Part shown: positions 17,185 to 25,092 of the stretch, piece after piece
Position numbering within the stretch: position 1 is the first letter of the stretch
Layout of the letters: the number at the start of each line of letters is the position of its first letter
Source: an uncultured Chitinophagaceae bacterium
Lineage (GTDB): Bacteria > Bacteroidota > Bacteroidia > Chitinophagales > Chitinophagaceae
Reading direction: 5' to 3'
DNA: 52,617 bases
Assembly: GCA_937996595.1 (NCBI GenBank)
Contig: CALKVC010000149.1
Location: forward strand, 1 to 52,617
The notes under the pieces: generated by a model
Told to the model about the DNA's origin: nothing
What the model saw: only the letters and a program-made list of their open reading frames with translations
The model's database searches: none
Made by a program: the position numbers and the translations under genes

Positions 17185-20100
17185 ATGTACTGCTTCCGGA
17201 AATTCATTTTCTTTTTACTTATCTGTAACTGCTGCCATTCGCAATCAGTTTCGGATACGATCAGGATGAACTTTGATTTCTTAACGATCAAAGACGGCCT
17301 TTCGCAAGGCATGGTGCAATGCATCCTGCAGGATAAAGATGGCTACATGTGGTTTTCCAGCAAGGATGGGCTTAACAGGTACAACGGGTATCACATGAAG
17401 GTATTCAGAAACGATCCCAAAGACCCTTATTCCCTGCCCGATAATTATGTGACCAAAATGCATGAAGATCCACAGGGTAATTTCTGGATCGGAACAAATA
17501 ACAAAGGAATTTGCCTGTATGATAAACACAGCGAAAAATTCTACCAGGTTGCAGCTGTATCAGGCACTATTCAAAAAAATGAAGAAATAGCCAGTCTGGA
17601 AACGTATAATGGTAAGCTTTTGGTAACTACCAACAATAATGCCTATGCATTTGATATCAGCCTTTTAAAAGCCGGCAATTTTTCTGAACAAAACCTACAC
17701 AGCGTCAAACCTGTTTTTAATTACAATGCGAAACAAACCTCCGTTTCAGGAAGAATGGCATCCGGGAAACCAGGTGGAAGAAACTGGCTAAATGACGGTT
17801 CATTATGGATAACATTCACAGACTCCATCTACACCTGCACATTTGATCCTTCTTTCAGCAAGGCCAATTTTTCCAACATACCCGTTATGCAGATTGGTGC
17901 AAAGGGAAAAGAAAATTATGAACTGGTTGAATTACCCGGCGAGCAAAAAGTTATTGTACAAGGTTTTCATTTTATATCATTGCTTGATATCCGCCAGCGT
18001 AAAATCATTTATTCTACTCCTGTAACAGGTATGACTAGCCTCGGGGGAGGGTATTTTACTGACCAGCAAAACAGGTTTTTCTTCAATACTTCCACCGGCG
18101 ATTATTGTTTTGATCCGAAAACATTGCAGCTAAAACCCGTGGTAAGTAACCTGAAGTCATTTATAACATGCGGTAATAGCTTTACCGACCGCAGTGGCAT
18201 ATTGTGGGTGGGCAGCAGCGGGCATGGCATTTACAAATACAATGCAAGAAAAGAACGCTTTCACAACCCCGGCATAGGAAGCTGGTATTACGCACAGGGG
18301 AAAAAAGCTGACATCATTGTTTTTGACAGCGACTTATTTCTAAAACGAATAGATCTTCTTACCGGGAAGGTTTTGGGTGAAGTTCCTTTTCCAAACAAAA
18401 AACCAAACGGAGAATTATGGAATGACGGCAAAGTGATCATTGATGGTATGGATATCGATAAAGACGGAACCCTTTGGATCGTATGTGTTGATAAACCAAA
18501 CTCACAATACCTGGTATGGTACAATACGTTAAACCAGTTAGTAGCTACTAATCAAATAGCAACATCCGGCAGGCGACAATACCGGAAATTGTTCATTGAT
18601 AAACATGATCGTCTTTGGTTGCTTAAACACAACAATGACAACAGCAGAAGCCTTGTTGATTTTGATAAAACGAGCAAAAAACCAATCAAATCATATCAAT
18701 TCCCAGTTGAAAAAGATTTGAATGAATATGCATTCATATCAGACTGGTGGCAGGACAAGCATGATGTGTTTTGGTTTGGCACCCTGCAAGGCCTCTTTAG
18801 TTATGATGAGAAAAAAAACAAGTGGCAACATTGGAAAAACGATCCAAATGACAGCAATTCCCTGAGTGCCGATATGATTTTTTCAGTTTGCCCCGATGCC
18901 ACAGCACCCGAAAAATATTTATGGGTTGGCACCAATGGTCATGGCCTTAACCGCTTTGAATATGCCACGGGAAAATCTATTCACTATACCGAAAAAGACG
19001 GTTTGCCAAACAATGTGATCTATGCGATTCAAACAGATAAAGCAGGTAACTTATGGATGAGTACCAATAAAGGATTGAGTTGTTTCATCGCACCTCTCTT
19101 TAAGAGAGGGGCCGGGGGTGAGGTCTTCAGAAATTTCACCGAAGACGACGGCTTACCCGGCAATGAATTTAACCGGTATGAAAAACTAACACTACAATCG
19201 GGAGACCTGTTGTTTGGAGGAGTAGCCGGATTCACCAGTTTCAATCCCGCCGAATTATTACAACAAAACCCGGCGCCTTCCATCGTACTTACCGGGCTTT
19301 CTGTTTACAACAAGCCCATTGATCATACTACCGGAAATTCGATCATAGATGCACCTATAGGTTATGCCCAAACGATCACTTTACCCTATGATAAAAACAT
19401 GTTTACTATTGAGTTTGCTGTATTGGAATCTTCCCCGGCCGATAAAAAACAATACGCCTATATCTTAGAGCACTTCAATGATGACTGGATTCCGAACGGC
19501 AACAGCAATACCGCCACTTACACAAACCTGTCGCCTGGAAAATATACATTCCGCGTTAAAGGGGCAAACAGTGATGGGGTATGGAATGAAAAAGGAGCAT
19601 CCATCAATATTATTATCCTGCCTGCCTGGTACCAGACCTGGTGGTTCAGGCTTTCCCTCTTCTTAATTGTTGCAGGAGGAATCTATTCATTTTACCGCTT
19701 CCGCCTGGCGCAACAAATAAAACTACTGAGTATACGCAACAATATTGCCAGCGACCTGCACGATGAGATCGGCAGCACACTCAGCAGCATTTCCATATCC
19801 AGCACCCTTATACAGAAAAAAATGGATAGTGATCCCACGGAAGTAAACGGGCTGTTAAACCAGATCAGCAACAACACCCATAACATGATGGAAGCCATGA
19901 GTGATATTGTTTGGGCCATCAACAGCAAGAACGACCGTTTTGATAACCTGGTCAACCGCATGCGTAGTTTTGCCATTGAGATACTGGAGCCGGAAAATAT
20001 TCTATTACACTTACAGGTTAGTGAGCACTTAAACCATGTTAAACTGAATATGCAGCAACGAAAAAACTTTTACCTCATTTTTAAAGAAGCTGTAAACAAT

Positions 20101-20349
20101 ATTGCCAAATATGCGGCATGTACAAATGTGTGGGTTGATATTGAAAGCAAGGGAGGCAAAATAATGATGAAGATCAAAGACGATGGAAAAGGCTTTTCTG
20201 CTGCTTCCATTAAAGAAGACAACAGGCCTCAGTTTGGCGGCAACGGGCTTGTAAACATGTATAAACGGGCAACTGAATTAAAAGGAACAATTGCGATCGA
20301 TTCCGTTGTTGGCAAAGGAACAGGAATCATATTGGAGTTTCCTGTTTAA
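17185..20349 (+). CDS. Periplasmic-propeller sensor histidine kinase
   Basis: About 1054 residues from ATG 17185, which gives a good signal peptide (MYCFRKFIFFLLICNCCHSQ); the longer frame needs a TTG. The periplasmic part is a two-bladed-propeller type sensor with repeated W-F/I-G/S-T-x-x-G-L/I blades (DGYMWFSSKDGLNRYNGY, NFWIGTNNKGICLYD, YLWVGTNGHGLNRFE) and a Y_Y_Y domain before a single membrane helix (about 820-841). The cytoplasmic part is a HisKA_3 dimerisation domain with DLHDEIGSTLSSI (phospho-His near 859) and a HATPase_c domain (FKEAVNNIAKY, DDGKGF, GGNGLVNM). It should phosphorylate the NarL-type regulator encoded downstream at 20822. Unlike hybrid propeller kinases of polysaccharide loci it lacks a fused receiver and AraC domain. 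A short palindrome-derived insert lies in one blade (19090-19124). Confidence 0.92.
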   Translation: MYCFRKFIFFLLICNCCHSQSVSDTIRMNFDFLTIKDGLSQGMVQCILQDKDGYMWFSSKDGLNRYNGYHMKVFRNDPKDPYSLPDNYVTKMHEDPQGNFWIGTNNKGICLYDKHSEKFYQVAAVSGTIQKNEEIASLETYNGKLLVTTNNNAYAFDISLLKAGNFSEQNLHSVKPVFNYNAKQTSVSGRMASGKPGGRNWLNDGSLWITFTDSIYTCTFDPSFSKANFSNIPVMQIGAKGKENYELVELPGEQKVIVQGFHFISLLDIRQRKIIYSTPVTGMTSLGGGYFTDQQNRFFFNTSTGDYCFDPKTLQLKPVVSNLKSFITCGNSFTDRSGILWVGSSGHGIYKYNARKERFHNPGIGSWYYAQGKKADIIVFDSDLFLKRIDLLTGKVLGEVPFPNKKPNGELWNDGKVIIDGMDIDKDGTLWIVCVDKPNSQYLVWYNTLNQLVATNQIATSGRRQYRKLFIDKHDRLWLLKHNNDNSRSLVDFDKTSKKPIKSYQFPVEKDLNEYAFISDWWQDKHDVFWFGTLQGLFSYDEKKNKWQHWKNDPNDSNSLSADMIFSVCPDATAPEKYLWVGTNGHGLNRFEYATGKSIHYTEKDGLPNNVIYAIQTDKAGNLWMSTNKGLSCFIAPLFKRGAGGEVFRNFTEDDGLPGNEFNRYEKLTLQSGDLLFGGVAGFTSFNPAELLQQNPAPSIVLTGLSVYNKPIDHTTGNSIIDAPIGYAQTITLPYDKNMFTIEFAVLESSPADKKQYAYILEHFNDDWIPNGNSNTATYTNLSPGKYTFRVKGANSDGVWNEKGASINIIILPAWYQTWWFRLSLFLIVAGGIYSFYRFRLAQQIKLLSIRNNIASDLHDEIGSTLSSISISSTLIQKKMDSDPTEVNGLLNQISNNTHNMMEAMSDIVWAINSKNDRFDNLVNRMRSFAIEILEPENILLHLQVSEHLNHVKLNMQQRKNFYLIFKEAVNNIAKYAACTNVWVDIESKGGKIMMKIKDDGKGFSAASIKEDNRPQFGGNGLVNMYKRATELKGTIAIDSVVGKGTGIILEFPV
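19090..19124. repeat. Small palindromic element inserted in frame in the kinase gene
   Basis: CCTCTCTT / AAGAGAGG form a near-perfect hairpin followed by GGCCGGGGGTGAGGT. It encodes APLFKRGAGGEV between two propeller motifs. Similar elements are scattered through Bacteroidetes genomes in my memory. Confidence 0.6.
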
Positions 20350-20405
20350 ATCATAGCTTAGTTCATGAGGCACCACAACTGTTAGGAAAATCTTATGATT
20401 GATAT

Positions 20406-20687
20406 GTTCTTTTTTGCTTGTCAAAAAAAGAACCAAAAAAAGACACCCACAATCGAATACAACCCGATTGTGGGGTGGTTCCCTGATTTAGCTTCAGTAC
20501 TACTGTAGCTTCAGCATTAATAGATCGAACTTACTTTTCTTCTACAACCTCTATGGGTTTTAAAACTTCGATATATTAATGCTGAGTTCACTATGTACAA
20601 ATGCTGGGGTTTGCTGCTGAGCGAAAGGGCTGTATATCTTTCGCTCTTGATTTTTTTGTTTCTTTTTGTATCAAGACAAAAAGAAAA
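20406..20687. mobile_element. MITE-like element made of five hairpins
   Basis: In order: GTTCTTTTTT / AAAAAAAGAAC (20406-20433); CCCACAATCG / CGATTGTGGG (20446-20474); TCAGCATTAATA / TATTAATGCTGA, perfect 12-bp arms (20511-20585); AGCGAAAG / CTTTCGCT (20620-20645); TTTCTTTTTGT / ACAAAAAGAAA (20659-20686). The first and last hairpins are also inverted versions of each other, which gives the element imperfect terminal inverted repeats. No coding capacity. Classification as a MITE is inferred from structure only. Confidence 0.55.
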
Positions 20688-20768
20688 TACTTTTTAGAGG
20701 CCAACTGAATTTCTCACAAAATCTTCTGAACAGCTATGGTGAGTCAAGAACCAGGGCCGGTGGTAAAA

Positions 20769-20788
20769 AATCATTGATATCAATGATT
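20769..20788. promoter_or_regulatory. Perfect palindrome before the response-regulator gene, candidate operator (copy 2)
   Basis: The 16-bp core at 20771-20786 is identical to 16940-16955; here the symmetry extends to 20 bp with AA/TT flanks. It ends 33 bp before the regulator ATG, overlapping the likely promoter, so binding there could autoregulate the gene. Confidence 0.6.
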
Positions 20789-20821
20789 GCTTTATTCATA
20801 GATTTTATTCACCTTTAGTAT

Positions 20822-21463
20822 ATGAAACCAATAAAAGTGGCAGTTTTTGACGACAATAAACCCCGCAGGGATTTATTGCAACTTTTATTGAACAGCAGCG
20901 ATGGGCTTACCTGTACCGGCGCTTTTGAGGATTGCAGGAATATTGTTGACAATATCTCCGCCAATGTTCCGGATGTAATATTAATGGATATTGACATGCC
21001 ATACGTTAACGGTATTGAAGGCTTGATCCGGGTGCGTGAGTATTTTCCCAGAGTAAAAGTGCTGATGCAAACCATTTTTGAAGACGATGATAAGGTCTTT
21101 GATGCCATAGTAGCCGGTGCCGACGGATATATACTCAAGAAAACCCCGCCTGCCAAATTATTAGAAGCCATTACCGATGTAATGGAAGGCGGCGCACCCA
21201 TGACACCAACGGTTGCGCGCCAGGTGTTATTGCTTTTTAATAAGAAGCATGAACGCATTCAGAAAAAAGACTTTAACCTCTCTGCCCGTGAACAGGAAAT
21301 CCTCGCTTACTTAGTACAGGGGCTGAGTTATAAAATGATCGCTGATAAATGTTTTATTTCTTACGCAACCGTTAACTCGCACATCAGCCATATTTACGAG
21401 AAACTACACGTTAGTTCCGGCACAGAAGCCGTTGCCAAAGCGATGGAATATAAGATCGTTTGA
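20822..21463 (+). CDS. NarL/FixJ-type response regulator
   Basis: A 213-residue regulator: receiver domain (1-120) with acidic pocket DDN near the start, phosphoacceptor Asp56 in ILMDIDMP, switch Thr in MQTIFEDD and Lys in ILKKTPP; C-terminal LuxR-type helix-turn-helix (about 150-210) with LSAREQEILAYLVQGLSYK and TVNSHISHIYEKLHV. It is the obvious partner of the kinase encoded upstream on the same strand. Proteins of this group bind short inverted repeats as dimers, which fits the palindrome 33 bp upstream and the copy in front of the adhesin and kinase genes. Confidence 0.95.
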   Translation: MKPIKVAVFDDNKPRRDLLQLLLNSSDGLTCTGAFEDCRNIVDNISANVPDVILMDIDMPYVNGIEGLIRVREYFPRVKVLMQTIFEDDDKVFDAIVAGADGYILKKTPPAKLLEAITDVMEGGAPMTPTVARQVLLLFNKKHERIQKKDFNLSAREQEILAYLVQGLSYKMIADKCFISYATVNSHISHIYEKLHVSSGTEAVAKAMEYKIV

Positions 21464-21818
21464 GTGTTTTCCCTCACCGTGCCCGGTTAAAAAAGTACTA
21501 CATTATTAATAACAATTGTTACCCTCAAATTAATGTAACAATACCTGTATTATACATGGAACACTCAATGCCTTTCAAGAATACCAGTATGTGAATGGTT
21601 CAGAAATTCAAATTTTATTCTACGGTCTTTGTGGCCACCAAGACTCAAAAAACACGAAGGGATATCTTTTACATACTGGCCCCCTCAATGCTGCACCACT
21701 CTATGATAAAAAAAGCAATGTAAAAAAAATAAACCCCGGCTGTTAACCAGGGTATACTAATAATAACAATAATAATATCCTATTCTCTTCAATCTTACAT
21801 CATACATCTAACATCAAT
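21464..21818. other. Intergenic region between convergent regulator and beta-helix genes
   Basis: About 355 bp, no gene. It contains a 12-bp palindrome TAACAATTGTTA (21510-21521), an octamer-type repeat with CTTTGTGG and CCACCAAG in inverted order (21628-21661), a weak hairpin near 21735-21752 that may terminate one of the genes, and a heptad tract at the end. Confidence 0.5.
21628..21661. repeat. Octamer-type repeat (CACAAAG family)
   Basis: CTTTGTGG followed by CCACCAAG, ACTCAAAA, AACACGAAG: degenerate 8-bp units in both orientations, like the tract between nadR and mtgA. Confidence 0.5.
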
Positions 21819-21821
21819 CTA
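21794..21821. repeat. Heptad repeat tract (CTTACAT type) overlapping a stop codon
   Basis: Four units in 7-bp phase: CTTACAT, CATACAT, CTAACAT, CAATCTA. The last CTA (21819-21821) is the complement of the TAG stop of the beta-helix gene. Confidence 0.7.
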
Positions 21822-23687
21822 ATACGGCCTCGCATAAAACAGGAACAACGGTAAATTATTATCCACCACCTGCATATCCGATGCATCGGTAGAGCCGTCG
21901 CCCGTTACATCAGTAGCATTGTATCCGAACGCAAACAACGATACATCATTGTCTACCTCTCCCTGGTCTGTAGCATCTATACTGCCATCCTGGTTCACAT
22001 CACCACCATAGAAGGCATACTTACCGCCGGCTACTGATGACATTGGAGGATTAACACCATCGTCATAGGCCTGTGCAAGCGCAGTACTGAAATCATAACC
22101 AGTGGTCTCTATAAAAGTTACCGGATCATGGCTCCAGGTTTCCATATGGTTTCGGTGTTTCACGGAAATATAGAATTCATTATTATATACAATTGCAGGT
22201 AATTCCATGGTGGCCATTCCATCGGTATGAAGAACTGCCTTTACCGTATGATCAGGATCTGTATTTGATAAGTTAGATGCTGCCCAGAGATGTACACTGA
22301 TTGTATCTGTTTCGGAAGGATCAGTACTGATCCCCAGGTCGTAGATGGCTGGTCGCATATTATCGATACCATTATAATAACCCTGCAGATACAATTGTAA
22401 GGTTAGCTGTACCTTATCGTATTCATAAATACCTAAATCAGGATTGCCAATCCTTGACATACCGATGATATCTGTTACCGGGGCGCCAGTTGCATTTCCG
22501 GCATTGATCAGCGGGCTTGAATGTTGCAATTTTAAACCATCATCTGCAGAGAACCAGCAATTGTCGGTACCGATTGCATTTGCCAGGTTTACAAATTGCG
22601 GATTTGTATTCAGGTTACCCGTTGCCGGGCCTGAAACCGTATGTGGCGGGTTTTGGCCTGCAAGGCTGATATTTGAATATGTGGCGTTAAAGGAAGTACC
22701 TCCCAGCAGAAAAAACTGTGGCCCCGTTCCTGTTGCGGTATTCCCCCAAAAGACACTATTATATATAACCGGGTTGCTGTTTCCGGAAAAACTGCCACCG
22801 GGTGAATTCTCGTTGTCTGCAATCAGTCCACCTGCATCCACAGAACTGTTATTGGCAAAAACGCAATTGATTATTATAGGGCTGGCGTTACCGTTATTCC
22901 CTCCCCAGCAATACATTCCGCCGGCTCTCTGGGCGGCACTGTTGCCATATAGCAGGCAATTGGTGAGCGTTGGACTGGCAGTTCCGGCGAGGCCAAAATT
23001 ATCTACACCTCCTCCTCCAAGATATGCCGTGTTATTTGCTATAATACAATTGCTGATGTTTGGGGATGCATTACCCCCTGAATGGCCACTATTGAAAATA
23101 CCGGCTCCAAACTGGGCAAAGTTGTTCCTGATTATACAATTCCTGATCGTTGGATTGCAGTTGTTACCGGTAAAACCGCCATTATTGTAAATCCCACCAC
23201 CCAATCCATCTGTTATAGTTGGAGCACGATTGTCATTCGCCCCCTGGATGATAAAACCATCAATGATTGCAGTATTATTTATGCCTACAGGATTGCTGAT
23301 TACATGAAAACTGTTATCGGTAACTGCCGCAGTGCCTATTTCTCCACTCAGGATACTACATGGACCGCAGGAAAGCACCCGTTGTGATAAAGCAGTTTCT
23401 GTTCCGGTAAAACCTCCATATATGGAAACCCCGTTTCTCATGGCAAATGCAATGGCCCGGTTGGCGGTATTAGTGGTAAAGTAAGTACCACAGGAAACCC
23501 AAACCTCGTCGCCCGGCGCAGATATGTTAATAATAGCCTGCAGGGAAGTGCCCGGCGCTGCATTGGCCCAGCTAGTTGCATTCTGTAAACCTGATCCCGC
23601 AGGAGTAATATAACGGATAAGCGCAAACGAATTTTGGCTGAAAATGGCAAAAAAAAGGATTAGTTTCAGTTGTTTACCGATTTGCAT
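21819..23687 (-). CDS. Secreted right-handed beta-helix protein with dockerin-like tail
   Basis: About 622 residues from ATG 23687, which begins a normal signal peptide (MQIGKQLKLILFFAIFSQNS); a 24-residue upstream extension is possible but is not signal-like. Residues about 25-420 form a polymorphic-outer-membrane/choice-of-anchor type beta-helix: repeated N-P-x-I-x-N-C-I-I/F-x-N-N-x-A-x-x-G-G-G turns. From about 440 follows a beta-sandwich and then the same dockerin-like module as the protein at 9827 (DVNQDGSIDATD, DVTGDGSTDASD, end FYARPY). It is secreted and probably surface-held through that tail. No pectate-lyase catalytic set is evident, so an enzyme activity should not be assigned. 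Confidence 0.85.
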   Translation of the reverse strand: MQIGKQLKLILFFAIFSQNSFALIRYITPAGSGLQNATSWANAAPGTSLQAIINISAPGDEVWVSCGTYFTTNTANRAIAFAMRNGVSIYGGFTGTETALSQRVLSCGPCSILSGEIGTAAVTDNSFHVISNPVGINNTAIIDGFIIQGANDNRAPTITDGLGGGIYNNGGFTGNNCNPTIRNCIIRNNFAQFGAGIFNSGHSGGNASPNISNCIIANNTAYLGGGGVDNFGLAGTASPTLTNCLLYGNSAAQRAGGMYCWGGNNGNASPIIINCVFANNSSVDAGGLIADNENSPGGSFSGNSNPVIYNSVFWGNTATGTGPQFFLLGGTSFNATYSNISLAGQNPPHTVSGPATGNLNTNPQFVNLANAIGTDNCWFSADDGLKLQHSSPLINAGNATGAPVTDIIGMSRIGNPDLGIYEYDKVQLTLQLYLQGYYNGIDNMRPAIYDLGISTDPSETDTISVHLWAASNLSNTDPDHTVKAVLHTDGMATMELPAIVYNNEFYISVKHRNHMETWSHDPVTFIETTGYDFSTALAQAYDDGVNPPMSSVAGGKYAFYGGDVNQDGSIDATDQGEVDNDVSLFAFGYNATDVTGDGSTDASDMQVVDNNLPLFLFYARPY

Positions 23688-23904
23688 AGGCAGATTATTT
23701 TGTACACTGTAATATAAATAATATTGATGTGTTTGAATAAACACATTTGCCACATACATGGATTTTAGATACTAAACTCAGTATGTTATTTTTTTCCCGG
23801 CTCTGAATTGCCCGGATCTTCAGATCCGGGATATTGAAATGTATGAAAACACATACACCCTGCATTCCATTTAATATATTGTCATAAATTGAACCCTCGT
23901 ATTT
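23688..23904. other. Divergent region with two hairpins
   Basis: Contains an inverted repeat ATGTGTTT / AAACACAT with a 4-nt loop (23727-23746), 40 bp upstream of the beta-helix gene start, and a G/C-rich hairpin CCCGGATCT / AGATCCGGG with a 2-nt loop (23811-23830). No clear promoter box for pnuC. Confidence 0.5.
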
Positions 23905-24543
23905 ATGACAGCAGAACAGATCTTACAGCAATTCCTATCCGGTATGAAACAAACCGGCTGGATCGAATACATCGCCGTATTCGCCGGCATCATCAGTGTG
24001 TGGTACAGCCGCAAGGAAAACATACTGGTTTATCCTACCGGTTTGATCAATACGGTATTTTATATCTACCTCAGTTATAAAGGAGGCTTACTGGGCGAAG
24101 CCAGCGTGAATTTTTATTATACGGTGATGAGCGTATATGGATGGGCGTTATGGGCCCGAAAGGACAAAGAACATCATGCCGTATTAAAGATCACATCCGC
24201 AACAAAAAAAGAGTGGATACAGCACCTGCTATTCTTTGGTTCATTTTATGTAATAATATTTATTGCGCTTACGGGATTAAAGAAAAATTTTGCTCCTGAA
24301 GCCATTCCCTGGGCCGATGCATTTGCCAGCGCTACCGCCTACACAGGCATGTGGCTGATGGCGAAGAAGAAAGTGGAAAGCTGGTACTGGTGGATCGCCA
24401 CCAATCTGGCTTCCATTCCATTATACTTTGTAAAACAATATGTTTTCACCAGTGTATATTATCTTGTGCTGCTGGTAATGGCTGTTTTCGGATTGATAGA
24501 ATGGTTAAAAAGAGAAAAAAACACACAACATGAGTTACTGTAA
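23905..24543 (+). CDS. pnuC: PnuC-family nicotinamide riboside transporter
   Basis: A 212-residue membrane protein with about seven hydrophobic segments. Family marks: W-Y-S-R-K-E-N-x-L-V-Y-P-T-G (residues 32-46) after the first helix, and the C-terminal block ESWYWWIATNLASIPLYFVK followed by YVFTSVYYLVLL, matching the W-x-x-W and substrate-pocket helices of PnuC. It imports nicotinamide riboside by facilitated diffusion, with trapping by phosphorylation. The NadR-type kinase gene two places downstream is the expected trapping enzyme. It overlaps the tag gene by 14 bp. No riboswitch-like leader was recognised. Confidence 0.92.
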   Translation: MTAEQILQQFLSGMKQTGWIEYIAVFAGIISVWYSRKENILVYPTGLINTVFYIYLSYKGGLLGEASVNFYYTVMSVYGWALWARKDKEHHAVLKITSATKKEWIQHLLFFGSFYVIIFIALTGLKKNFAPEAIPWADAFASATAYTGMWLMAKKKVESWYWWIATNLASIPLYFVKQYVFTSVYYLVLLVMAVFGLIEWLKREKNTQHELL

Positions 24544-25078
24544 AGCAATGCACATCATGAAGCCGGATGACCTGGCCGTGCACAAACCCTACCACGACCA
24601 TCATTATGGCTTTCCCATTCATGATGACAATGAATTATTCTGCCGGCTGATACTGGAAATAAACCAGGCCGGGCTGAGCTGGACCACCATCTTAAAAAAA
24701 CAGGAAAGCTTTCGCAAAGCCTATCACAACTTTGACATTAAAAAGGTAGCCGCTTACAAAGAAAAGGATTTCAACAGGCTCATGAATGATGCCGGTGTTA
24801 TCCGAAACCGGTTGAAAATTAATGCTGCCATTGAAAACGCCAAAACCATTCTTATTATTCAGAAAGAATACGGCTCTTTTAAAAACTGGATAGATAAACA
24901 ACATCCTTTACCGAAAGCAGCATGGGTGAAACTATTTAAAAAGACTTTTCGTTTCACGGGCGGTGAGATCGTGAATGAATTTTTGCAGAGCACCGGGTAC
25001 CTGCCCGGTGCACATGATGAAAGTTGTGTCATTTATAAAAAAACAATTAAGGCGAAACCGGCTTGGTACAGGAAATAG
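24530..25078 (+). CDS. tag: DNA-3-methyladenine glycosylase I
   Basis: A 182-residue Tag-family glycosylase that removes 3-methyladenine from alkylated DNA. Diagnostic features: N-terminal Cys4, the early H-x-Y/H region (KPYHDHHYGFP), ELFCRLILEINQAGLSWTTILKK with the conserved E and QAGLSW, and the C-terminal GAHDESC that completes the zinc site (Cys4, early His, His and Cys near the end). Length matches the family. It overlaps pnuC by 14 bp, so translation of the two is probably coupled although the functions are unrelated. Confidence 0.93.
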   Translation: MSYCKAMHIMKPDDLAVHKPYHDHHYGFPIHDDNELFCRLILEINQAGLSWTTILKKQESFRKAYHNFDIKKVAAYKEKDFNRLMNDAGVIRNRLKINAAIENAKTILIIQKEYGSFKNWIDKQHPLPKAAWVKLFKKTFRFTGGEIVNEFLQSTGYLPGAHDESCVIYKKTIKAKPAWYRK

Positions 25079-25092
25079 TAATTTGAGATTAA

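Larger units (their letters stand above)
20350..20821. other. Structured intergenic region between kinase and response regulator
   Basis: About 470 bp without a gene. It holds a five-hairpin element (20406-20687) and the second copy of the 16-bp palindrome (20771-20786) 35 bp before the regulator start. A TTG at 20787-20789 with a weak -7-like CACCTTTAG about 20 bp later could be the regulator's promoter. Confidence 0.6.

Noticed and set aside
22444..23190. 248-codon open frame opposite the beta-helix gene
   Set aside because: It mirrors the repetitive, low-stop beta-helix sequence, is proline/leucine-rich without any domain pattern, and the opposite strand encodes a complete secreted protein.
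21819..23687. Pectate lyase function for the beta-helix protein
   Set aside because: The helix repeats are clear but the catalytic Asp/Arg/Lys set of pectate lyases is not.
23831..23904. Riboswitch upstream of pnuC
   Set aside because: The leader is short and A/T-rich; I could not match a TPP or NAD+ riboswitch core.
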